Positions 5,602-12,504 of a DNA stretch of 13,617 nt are shown here, piece by piece (the stretch's first letter is position 1; each line of letters starts with the position of its first letter). The notes under the pieces are model-generated. The model was not told the DNA's origin and did no database searches. It was given only the letters and a program-made list of their open reading frames with translations. Source of the stretch: Odoribacteraceae bacterium (GTDB taxonomy: Bacteria; Bacteroidota; Bacteroidia; Bacteroidales; Marinifilaceae); contig JAIRKS010000169.1 in NCBI GenBank assembly GCA_031259905.1, forward strand, positions 1 to 13,617, in the 5' to 3' direction. The position numbers and the translations under genes are program-made.

Positions 5602-8600
5602 ATGAAACGCTACACGATGACATGCTCTTTACTGGTGCTCGCCTGCCTGACGGCGAGACCGGAATCCCGCGCGATTACCGGCGCGAGAAAGATTAACGCC
5701 CACGCGGTCGAGGTCTCCATCGACGGGGAACAACCGCGGGTGATCGCCTTCCTTCGCGAGAACATCTTCCGCCTTTCCCCCGGCGAGACGCCCCCCGGCA
5801 AGCCGGACGACGCACCGGGAAAGATCCTGGTGGATCTCCCCGGACTGCCGCCGGCAGTGGAACTGGACGAGGACGATGACCGCGTCTCCATCTCCACGAC
5901 ACGCGCGCGCGTCCTCCTCGACAAGCGCTCCGGCCTGATGAAGGTCATTAACCTCGCCACCGGAGCGGTAGCGCTCGAGGAGGTAGAGCCGCTCGCCGCC
6001 GGGGAAAACGGGATCACCCTGACGCTGCGCGAACATCCCGACGAGCACTTCTACGGCGGCGGCGTGCAGAACGGGCGATTCTCGCACAAGGGAAAGAGCA
6101 TCGCCATCGAGAACCAGAATAGCTGGACCGACGGCGGCGTGGCCTCCCCCACCCCCTTCTACTGGTCGACGAACGGGTACGGCATCCTGTTCCACACCTT
6201 CAGGATGGGGAAATACGACTTCGGGGCGAGGGAGAAGGGCATCGTGAAACTCTCCCACGCGGCCCCCGCCGGCGACCTCTTTGTCATGATCGACGACGAG
6301 CCGGCGGATCTCCTGCGCGACTTCTACCTGCTCACCGGCAATCCCGTGTTGCTCCCCAAGTTCTCCTTCTACGAGGGACATCTCAACGCGTATAACCGCG
6401 ACTACTGGGTGGAGGACGAGGAGGGCGTGCCCTTCGAGGACGGCAAACGGTACAAGGAAAGCCAGAAGGACAACGGCGGCACGCGCGAGTCGCTCAACGG
6501 CGAGAACGATAACTACCCCTTCTCCGCCCGCGCCGTGATCGACCGCTACCGGCTGCACGATATGCCCCTCGGCTGGATTCTCCCCAACGACGGCTACGGC
6601 GCCGGCTACGGGCAAACGGAAACCCTCGACGGGAATATACAAAACCTCAAGAGCCTCGGCGATTACGCCCGCTCACTGGGCGTCGAGATCGGCCTGTGGA
6701 CACAGTCCGACCTCTACCCGAAGGACGGCGTCAGCGCCCTGCTCCAGCGGGACATCGTCAAGGAGGTGGGAGAGGCCGGCGTGCGCGTCCTGAAGACCGA
6801 CGTGGCGTGGGTAGGAGCCGGGTACCGCTTCGGCCTGAACGCGATCACCGACGTGGCCCGCGTCATGACAACACACGGGAATAATTGCCGACCGTTTATC
6901 ATCACCCTCGACGGGTGGGCAGGAACTCAACGCTACGCCGGCGTGTGGACCGGCGACCAGACCGGCGGCGCGTGGGAGTATATCCGCTTTCACGTCCCCA
7001 CGTACATCGGCTCCGGGCTATCCGGGCAACCCAACATCACCTCGGACATGGACGGCATCTTCGGCGGGAAGAATCCCGTCGTCAACACGCGCGACTTCCA
7101 GTGGAAGGCTTTTACCCCCATGCAACTGAACATGGACGGGTGGGGAACAAACGAGAAGTACCCGCACGCGCTGGGCGAACCGGCCACGTCAATCAATCGC
7201 TGGTACCTGAAACTGAAATCCACGCTCCTCCCCTACGCGTACAGCATCGCGCGGGAGGCCGTCGACGGGCTGCCCGTGATCCGGGCAACCTTCCTCCACT
7301 ACCCGTCGCCCTACACGATGGGGACGGCCACGCGCTACCAGTTCCTGTACGGCCCCAGCCTCCTCGTGGCCCCCGTCTACCAGGCCACGCGGCCCGACGA
7401 CGAGGGGAACGACGCGCGCGACGGGATCTACCTGCCGCCCGGCTACTGGATCGACTACTTCACCGGGGAACGATACGAGGGCGACCGCGTCATCAACGGC
7501 TTCGACGCGCCGCTATGGAAACTGCCCGTCTTCGTGAAAGAGGGCGCCATCATCCCCGTGACCGCCCCGCACAACAACCCGTCGGAGATCCTTCCCGGCG
7601 CGCGCGCCTACGACGTGTATCCCGGCGCCAGCGGCTCCTTCCTCGAGTACGACGACGACGGCGTCTCCGAGGAATACAAGGAAGGAAAGGGCACGACGAC
7701 CCTCGTCGAGACCTCCACCGACCGGGGCCTCCTCACCGTCACCGTGCACCCCACCGCCGGCGACTTCAACGGGTTCACCCGCGAAAAGTCCACGGAGTTC
7801 AGGATATACACCCCGCTCCCGCCCGCCCGCGTCACCGCCCGCGTCGGGAATCGCCGCGTCCGCCTCGCGCGCGCCGCCTCGATAGACGACTACCTCGCGC
7901 GGGAGAACGTCTATTTCCACGAGACAGCGCCCGACCTGAACCGCTTCGCCACGCCGGGAAGCGACTTCGGGAAGAAAACCATCACGGGCGCCTCCCGACT
8001 TCTCGTCAAGCTATCGCCCGCGGACATCACCGCGAGCAGCGTCACCCTCTCCGTCCGGGGGATCGTGCCGCCGCCCGACGGGGAGCGACGCGTGGCGACG
8101 GGCCTCCTCCTCTCGCCGGCCAACGCGCGCGTCCCCGACGACGATCGCGAACCGCGCGCCCTACGCCTCGCCTGGGAGCGCGTCGGCAACGCGGACGGCT
8201 ACGAGATCCTGTTCAACGATACCCGCTACACCCTCCGCGATACTGCGCTCCGCTTCGACGACCTGACGCCGGAGACGACGTACACCTTCCAGCTGCGCTC
8301 CGTGAACCGCGACGGGCAATCGCCCTGGACGATCGTCGAGGCAACAACCCGCGTGAACCCGCTGGAGTTTGCCGTCAAGGGGATCACCGGCGAGTGCTCC
8401 GCCGCCGGGCAACCCGGGTCGGGGATCGAGAAGCTCTTCGACCTCGACGAGGAGAGCATGTGGCATACCGCGTGGGGAGAGACCGCCGTCCCCTTCGACA
8501 TCGTGATCGACCTGAACGCGATGAACCAGCTGGACAAGCTCCAGTACCTGCCCCGCGTCGGTGGCGGCAACGGCACGATCCTCAAAGGGAGCATCGCGTG

Positions 8601-9393
8601 CAGCCGCGACGGGGAACAGTGGACGGAAACGGGGGACTTCACCTGGACGAGAAGAGACCCCTTCCACGAGTTCGTCTTCACGGGACACCCGCTCGCGCGC
8701 TACCTGAAGATCAGCGTCACGGAAGCCCGGAGGGGCTTCGGGTCGGGACGCGAGCTATACGTCTTCAGGGTACCCGGCACCGGTAGCCTCCTCCCCGGGG
8801 ACATCAATAACGACGGGCGGGTGGACGAGAACGACCTCACCTCGTACCGGAATTATACCGGCCTGCGCCGCGGCGACGCCGACTTCGAGGGGTACGTGAG
8901 CAACGGGGACATCAACGACAACGGCGTCATCGACGCGTTCGACATCTCCTTCGCGGCCGCCCGCGACGTGCATGACCGGGAGACGGGGCGCGTCGACGGG
9001 ACGATCACGCTCTCTACCGCGAAACGAACCTACCGCGCGGGAGAGATCATCGAGGTGCGGGCGCGCGGGATCGGCCTCCGCTCGGTGAACGCGTTCAGCC
9101 TCGCCCTGCCGTACGACCCGCGGGACGTCGAGTTCGTCGGCGTACAACCGCTCGCCGCCCGTTCGATGGAGAACTTTACCAACGACAGGACGCACTCCGA
9201 CGGCTCGCGCGTCGTGTACCCCACGTTCGTGAACGCGGGCGACAAGGAGAGCCTCGCGGGCACGCTCGACCTCTGCATCCTGCGCTTCAAGGCCGCGCGC
9301 GACGTGAAGTTCTCGCCCGAGGCGACGGACGGACTGCTCGTCGACAAGCATCCCCGCTCCCGCGCGTTCGGGAAAACGCGTCGCGTGCCATGA
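5602..9393 (+). CDS. Secreted multidomain GH31 glycosidase with Fn3, discoidin, dockerin and cohesin-like modules
   Basis: This protein has 1263 residues. The N-terminal signal ends either at a possible lipobox (VLAC, Cys15) or after ESRA (about 24). The order is: beta-sandwich with FYGGGVQNGRF (about 30-230); GH31 barrel (about 240-600) with nucleophile D400 in LKTDVAWVG and acid/base D452 in WTGDQTGG; GH31 C-terminal beta domains to about 740; Fn3 at about 834-918; F5/8-type C (discoidin/CBM32-like) at about 920-1057; dockerin-like with two calcium loops starting GDINNDG (1066) and GDINDNG (1102); cohesin-like domain from about 1133 to the end. GH31 enzymes hydrolyse alpha-glycosidic bonds. 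The DxxWxGxG nucleophile context and this modular set recall GH31 alpha-N-acetylgalactosaminidases (subfamily 18), which act on host glycans, but that specificity is my inference from memory. The protein is likely exported to the cell surface or periplasm. Confidence 0.9.
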   Translation: MKRYTMTCSLLVLACLTARPESRAITGARKINAHAVEVSIDGEQPRVIAFLRENIFRLSPGETPPGKPDDAPGKILVDLPGLPPAVELDEDDDRVSISTTRARVLLDKRSGLMKVINLATGAVALEEVEPLAAGENGITLTLREHPDEHFYGGGVQNGRFSHKGKSIAIENQNSWTDGGVASPTPFYWSTNGYGILFHTFRMGKYDFGAREKGIVKLSHAAPAGDLFVMIDDEPADLLRDFYLLTGNPVLLPKFSFYEGHLNAYNRDYWVEDEEGVPFEDGKRYKESQKDNGGTRESLNGENDNYPFSARAVIDRYRLHDMPLGWILPNDGYGAGYGQTETLDGNIQNLKSLGDYARSLGVEIGLWTQSDLYPKDGVSALLQRDIVKEVGEAGVRVLKTDVAWVGAGYRFGLNAITDVARVMTTHGNNCRPFIITLDGWAGTQRYAGVWTGDQTGGAWEYIRFHVPTYIGSGLSGQPNITSDMDGIFGGKNPVVNTRDFQWKAFTPMQLNMDGWGTNEKYPHALGEPATSINRWYLKLKSTLLPYAYSIAREAVDGLPVIRATFLHYPSPYTMGTATRYQFLYGPSLLVAPVYQATRPDDEGNDARDGIYLPPGYWIDYFTGERYEGDRVINGFDAPLWKLPVFVKEGAIIPVTAPHNNPSEILPGARAYDVYPGASGSFLEYDDDGVSEEYKEGKGTTTLVETSTDRGLLTVTVHPTAGDFNGFTREKSTEFRIYTPLPPARVTARVGNRRVRLARAASIDDYLARENVYFHETAPDLNRFATPGSDFGKKTITGASRLLVKLSPADITASSVTLSVRGIVPPPDGERRVATGLLLSPANARVPDDDREPRALRLAWERVGNADGYEILFNDTRYTLRDTALRFDDLTPETTYTFQLRSVNRDGQSPWTIVEATTRVNPLEFAVKGITGECSAAGQPGSGIEKLFDLDEESMWHTAWGETAVPFDIVIDLNAMNQLDKLQYLPRVGGGNGTILKGSIACSRDGEQWTETGDFTWTRRDPFHEFVFTGHPLARYLKISVTEARRGFGSGRELYVFRVPGTGSLLPGDINNDGRVDENDLTSYRNYTGLRRGDADFEGYVSNGDINDNGVIDAFDISFAAARDVHDRETGRVDGTITLSTAKRTYRAGEIIEVRARGIGLRSVNAFSLALPYDPRDVEFVGVQPLAARSMENFTNDRTHSDGSRVVYPTFVNAGDKESLAGTLDLCILRFKAARDVKFSPEATDGLLVDKHPRSRAFGKTRRVP

Positions 9394-9704
9394 ACAAGCT
9401 GGTAACCGTGATGACGTTTAACGACCCCGTCGAGGTATCCATCCTCCGGGGACGGCTGGAGGCGGAGGGCATCCGCAACTTCGCGCGCGACGAGATGACG
9501 TCGCAGATACTCCCGCTTGTCTCGGACGCGATCGGGGGAATCAAGCTGCAGGTGCGCGAGCGGGACGTCAAGCGTACCGTTCGCCTCCTCCGCCTGGAGG
9601 GGTACGCCGGGAGAGGGGACTTCTCCCCCTCGCCCCTGGAACTAAAACTGTACAGGTTCTTCTCCCGCGTCCCCCTCCTGAAAAGGATCTACAGGCAGAA
9701 ATAG
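9390..9704 (+). CDS. DUF2007 family small protein (putative signal-transducing protein)
   Basis: This protein has 104 residues. The ATG at 9390 overlaps the GH31 stop by 4 bp (ATGA), so it is the third gene of the operon. The sequence FNDPVEVSILRGRLEAEGI, then the AIGGIKLQV strand and RDVKRTVRLLRLEG helix, match DUF2007, a ferredoxin-like domain annotated as a putative signal-transducing protein in which the opening strand and helix and the GG-I-x-L-x-V strand are conserved. A 30-residue basic tail follows. No membrane segment or catalytic motif is visible. The biochemical role is unknown. The next gene converges with an 8-bp gap (9705-9712), leaving no room for a dedicated terminator. Confidence 0.8.
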   Translation: MNKLVTVMTFNDPVEVSILRGRLEAEGIRNFARDEMTSQILPLVSDAIGGIKLQVRERDVKRTVRLLRLEGYAGRGDFSPSPLELKLYRFFSRVPLLKRIYRQK

Positions 9705-9712
9705 GCGCGGCG

Positions 9713-10981
9713 CTACCGGTTCTTCTCGTCGAACTCCAGCTTCCGCTCGATAAATTTTTTCACCATGAGAGTCTTGCCCTGGTCGATAGAGATACTCAGG
9801 TCGGGGATCTTGTCGACATGCTCGCGCAGGTTCCAGATATCGGTACCGGAAATCACCTCCTTCAACACGGGGATCTGGTCGAAATCAATCGTGAGGAGAA
9901 AACTCAACTTGTCCATGCCCAGGTACGCGATGTCCTCTCGCCGCAACCCGAGGGCCTCGTTCAGGTACTCGCCGTCGTTCGTCTCCTCGCAGAAGAACGG
10001 GAGGAAGGTGAGCACGAACAGCCTGTTCCCCTGGACGACGAAGGGGAAATAACCGAAAGGGAAGTACACCCCGTCCACCTCCAGGTAACACTCCAACATC
10101 TGCTCCCCCGACAACGTTTCCGTCACGCGATGCATGTACAGGAGCGGCTCCATGATATAATAATTCCTCTTGTGCGCCGGGAAGATATCCATCCGCTCCT
10201 TGGCGCGCTGGAGCGCGTGCGACTGTATGTAGATATCCAGGAACACGGGCGGGTCGTCGTCCTCTCCCGTGACAAACCATCGATCGATCCTCCCGTTGGA
10301 GGCCGGCAAGCTGATGATCTGCCCGGCGCGGACGGGGAAGGCCAGGCGTTCTTTCTTCTTGTGCGTGAAATACACGGGCCTGGCATCGTCGGCCATCATG
10401 ACGACCTTCGACGTCACGTAGACCCGGTTCTCCCTGTAATCCGAGGCGATCTCCCAGTTGAACCCGTAAATGCGGAAGTTGACCTTCGAGATCATCATCG
10501 ACAACCTGCGGATATGCGTCGAGGGCCCCTTGAGGTCTTGCACCAGCCGCTCGCTGTTGACATGCTCGTGAAAGAGGGTCATCATCTCCGTCACCCTGGC
10601 CGGGAGGGTGGGATCACAGAGGGCGAACGCGAGCGCCGAGGTGAACGCGAGGCCGTGGGTCATCATCTCGAAATACGTGAGACCGATGCTCTCGTCCCCG
10701 AAGCAGCTCGTCCGGATGAAACGGTGCGTGGACTCCGACACGAAGTCGAGCAGCCGACGGGGCACGTGATGGCCCTCCGCCGCCTTGAACCTGAACGACT
10801 CCACTACCGGGTGCAGCAGGTAGTAGAGTACTTGTCTTTCGCACGATTTCAGCAAATCCGGGTCGAGGCCGTATACCCGGAAGAGTTTCTGTACCGCGGT
10901 GTATCTCTTGTTGAAGAACGCCTTGTTCGCTAACGTGAGGGGCCGCTGTTTCGGTGGTGATTTTTTCTTTTTCTTTGCCAT
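9713..10981 (-). CDS. Unrecognised 422-residue cytoplasmic protein
   Basis: I do not recognise the family. The start is placed at 10981 (MAKKKKKSPPKQ); the frame is open up to 11047, but a strong -7 box at 11005-11012 would put transcription start inside that extension. The N-terminus is lysine-rich; no signal peptide or membrane segment is seen. The first ~190 residues look helical (LLKSCERQVLYYLLHPVVESF, then LTYFEMMTHGLAFTSALAFAL). The remainder looks alpha/beta and includes IYIQSHALQRAKERMDIF with H255, faintly reminiscent of the HAxxRxxxR stretch of DUF4258/BrnT-type proteins, a resemblance too short to trust. It ends 8 bp from the convergent DUF2007 gene. Composition and codon use match the neighbours, so it looks resident. 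Function is unknown. Confidence 0.8.
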   Translation of the reverse strand: MAKKKKKSPPKQRPLTLANKAFFNKRYTAVQKLFRVYGLDPDLLKSCERQVLYYLLHPVVESFRFKAAEGHHVPRRLLDFVSESTHRFIRTSCFGDESIGLTYFEMMTHGLAFTSALAFALCDPTLPARVTEMMTLFHEHVNSERLVQDLKGPSTHIRRLSMMISKVNFRIYGFNWEIASDYRENRVYVTSKVVMMADDARPVYFTHKKKERLAFPVRAGQIISLPASNGRIDRWFVTGEDDDPPVFLDIYIQSHALQRAKERMDIFPAHKRNYYIMEPLLYMHRVTETLSGEQMLECYLEVDGVYFPFGYFPFVVQGNRLFVLTFLPFFCEETNDGEYLNEALGLRREDIAYLGMDKLSFLLTIDFDQIPVLKEVISGTDIWNLREHVDKIPDLSISIDQGKTLMVKKFIERKLEFDEKNR

Positions 10982-11004
10982 GATCAGGTCAATTTTCTCT
11001 CGTG

Positions 11005-11012
11005 CAAATATA
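11005..11012 (-). promoter_or_regulatory. -7 box (TATATTTG) of the 422-residue gene
   Basis: Read on the minus strand, TATATTTG is a perfect match to the Bacteroidota -7 consensus TAnnTTTG, 23 bp from the ATG at 10981. No good TTTG -33 element is seen at the expected distance, only a weak TAGTCGG stretch. Confidence 0.55.
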
Positions 11013-11050
11013 ATCGAAAAGCAATCACCGACTACCCGCGCCCCCACCTA

Positions 11051-11086
11051 ACCAGGCAAGGGGAAAATGGTTTCCCCCTGCCTGGT
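11051..11086. other. Long hairpin with an overlapping alternative hairpin (to 11097)
   Basis: Positions 11051-11066 pair with 11071-11086 (16 bp, one A-C mismatch, loop ATGG). Positions 11074-11084 can instead pair with 11087-11097 (11 bp, one mismatch). The two structures exclude each other. They lie between the terminator of the DUF6261-like gene and the promoter of the next minus-strand gene. No T-run follows on either strand. Confidence 0.5.
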
Positions 11087-11099
11087 CAGGGAGGGGGAT

Positions 11100-11138
11100 A
11101 AAAATCCGGGGAGCTTCCCTCGCGGTACCGCTCCCCGG
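11100..11138 (-). terminator. Rho-independent terminator of the DUF6261-like gene
   Basis: Perfect 9-bp arms CCGGGGAGC (11106-11114) and GCTCCCCGG (11130-11138) with a 15-nt loop. On the minus strand the stem is followed directly by ATTTTTA (11105 to 11099). It lies 56 bp after the stop of the DUF6261-like gene. Confidence 0.75.
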
Positions 11139-11194
11139 CGAAACATAATACATAGAGGGCACTCTAACATGGTGCGCCAAGATAAAAACTCTTT

Positions 11195-11974
11195 TTACTG
11201 TTGCTGGTCGGACTCGTCGTTGCCCTCGTCCTCCTTGTTGGAAGAGGAAGACTTGCGGCGGCCCTTCTCCTGCGCGAGAGTCTGCTTGTACTTGCTGGCG
11301 ATGATATTGTACTCCGTCGCGAAGGCGGCGAGATCCGGGTTGCTGTCGAGACCGAGCAACGTCGCGGCGGCCTCCACGCGGGCGACCATCGCGTGCAGAT
11401 CCTCCTCGACCACCGCGCGGGCCTTCTTCATCGGGACGGCGACGCGGGCCGCCTCCTCGTCGTAACGCTGGTGTATTAGCTCGAAGAAGCGGGCGTTGGC
11501 GGCGGAGAGTTGCGTGACGTACCCGTCGAGACCGAGAGCGGTGATGGACGGCGCGTACGTCGTCGACGTGAACTCGCGGAGCATGTCGTCGATCGCGGCG
11601 CTCTCGTCGTTGTAGCTTTTCCGCAAGAGGTGCGCGTAATTGTCGATGACCACCTTCAGCGAGTCGGCAGCCTCACGCGTGGCGGGGTCAAAGTGCAGGG
11701 TTGCCGCGTGGATCGTCGCGGCGAGGCCGCGGTAGATGCCGTCGCGGATGCTGTCCTGCTCCTTGATTTTTTCGGTAAAGCCGCTCTTGGTGATGTTGTC
11801 GAGAGCGGCGGCCATCGTCGCGTACGAGATCTTCAGCTTGTCGGCGATCGCCTTGATACCGACAGCGCCCGCGCCGATCTTGTCGATGAGCGCGATGATG
11901 TCTTTCGTGAACTGCACGATGGTCTCGTGCCTGAGCAGGTGGAAACTGAGGATAACGAGTAGTGTTGTTGTCAT
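11195..11974 (-). CDS. DUF6261 family-like protein
   Basis: This protein has 259 residues. The pattern FHLLRHETIVQFTKDIIALIDK near the N-terminus, the SIRDGIYRGL motif around residue 75, the DESAAIDDMLREF helix and the ITALGLDGYVTQLSAANARFFELIHQRYDEE block match my recollection of DUF6261, an all-helical family of unknown function restricted to Bacteroidota. The last 23 residues are a low-complexity charged tail (KGRRKSSSSN, then acidic, ending QQQ). No true signal peptide is clear, although the first 12 residues are hydrophobic. It is flanked by its own terminator and by the 41-bp palindromic array upstream, so it is probably monocistronic. The ATG at 11974 follows an A-rich leader with no Shine-Dalgarno sequence, as usual for the phylum. 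The family call is by pattern only. Confidence 0.7.
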   Translation of the reverse strand: MTTTLLVILSFHLLRHETIVQFTKDIIALIDKIGAGAVGIKAIADKLKISYATMAAALDNITKSGFTEKIKEQDSIRDGIYRGLAATIHAATLHFDPATREAADSLKVVIDNYAHLLRKSYNDESAAIDDMLREFTSTTYAPSITALGLDGYVTQLSAANARFFELIHQRYDEEAARVAVPMKKARAVVEEDLHAMVARVEAAATLLGLDSNPDLAAFATEYNIIASKYKQTLAQEKGRRKSSSSNKEDEGNDESDQQQ

Positions 11975-11997
11975 AATCTTTCGTGTTTAGTTGTGGT

Positions 11998-12005
11998 TAA
12001 AAATA
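11998..12005 (-). promoter_or_regulatory. Possible -7 box (TATTTTTA) of the DUF6261-like gene
   Basis: On the minus strand TATTTTTA matches 7 of 8 positions of TAnnTTTG and lies 23 bp from the ATG at 11974. No clear -33 element is seen; that position falls close to the left, degenerate end of the palindrome array. Confidence 0.3.
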
Positions 12006-12031
12006 CTCTTGTTTCGTGGATTTACGGTTTC

Positions 12032-12421
12032 TTGAGACGGGGAAAGTTTCTCGCGCGCTCGCGTGAGACTTTCCCGGTGTGGGACGGTGTGTCGCGCGTG
12101 CGCGTGGGACTTTCCCGGTGTGATGATGCGTCTCGCGTTACGACGAGAGACTTTCCCACACTGGGACGGGCTCTCGCGCGCTCGCGACACGCCGTCCCAC
12201 ACTGGGAAACCTTCTCGCGCGCTCGCGACAGCCCGTCCCACACTGGGACGGCTTCTCGCGCGCTCGCGACAGCCCGTCCCACACTGGGACGGCTCCTCGC
12301 GCGCTCGCGACAGCCCGTCCCACACTGGGACGGCTTCTCGCGCGCTGACGACAGCCCGTCCCACACTGGGACGGCTCCTCGCGCGCTGACGAGAGAGTTT
12401 CCCACGCTGGAACGGCGTGCC
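12032..12421. repeat. 41-bp tandem array of paired palindromes, about nine units
   Basis: The CCC of each left arm starts at 12073, 12114, 12155, 12196, 12237, 12278, 12319, 12360 and 12401, always 41 bp apart, with a partial unit at 12032-12072. A typical unit has palindrome A, CCGTCCCA-CAC-TGGGACGG (8-bp arms), a CTTC or CTCC linker, palindrome B, TCGCG-CGCT-CGCGA (5-bp arms), and linker CAGC. The units from 12196 to 12360 are nearly identical and the outer ones are degenerate. There are no unique spacers, so it is not a CRISPR array. Confidence 0.9.
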
Positions 12422-12433
12422 GCGTCGAGACGC

Positions 12434-12451
12434 CCCCGGAATATTCCGGGG
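12434..12451. repeat. Perfect 18-bp palindrome CCCCGGAATATTCCGGGG
   Basis: The palindrome extends by ACGC (12430-12433) pairing with GCGT (12453-12456) across one unpaired A at 12452. It lies 53 bp beyond the stop of the minus-strand BACON protein. Neither strand has a T-run after it, so a simple terminator is not supported. It may be a cruciform, a dimeric protein site or an RNA end structure. Confidence 0.7.
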
Positions 12452-12504
12452 AGCGTGAAGATTGTCGCGGGGCTATTTCGATTCTTTTTCATGTCGGCTG
12501 TATT

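Larger units (their letters stand above)
11975..12504. other. 530-bp gene-free region between two minus-strand genes
   Basis: It contains the weak promoter at 11998-12005, the 41-bp array at 12032-12421, a perfect 18-bp palindrome at 12434-12451 and a short AT-rich stretch after the BACON protein stop. Long open frames cross it on both strands, but they are made of the repeat and are not accepted as genes. Confidence 0.7.

Noticed and set aside
5629..6642. 337-residue antisense frame opposite the GH31 gene
   Set aside because: Shadow frame; the plus strand has clear GH31 motifs and catalytic residues throughout.
9818..10933. 371-residue plus-strand open frame opposite the 422-residue gene
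   Set aside because: It is antisense to a gene with a good promoter, and its composition (repeated Glu, Arg, His, Leu, Val) is typical of a GC-rich shadow frame.
12032..12421. CRISPR-like array
   Set aside because: The whole 41-bp unit repeats, with no unique spacers between repeats, and no cas genes are present.
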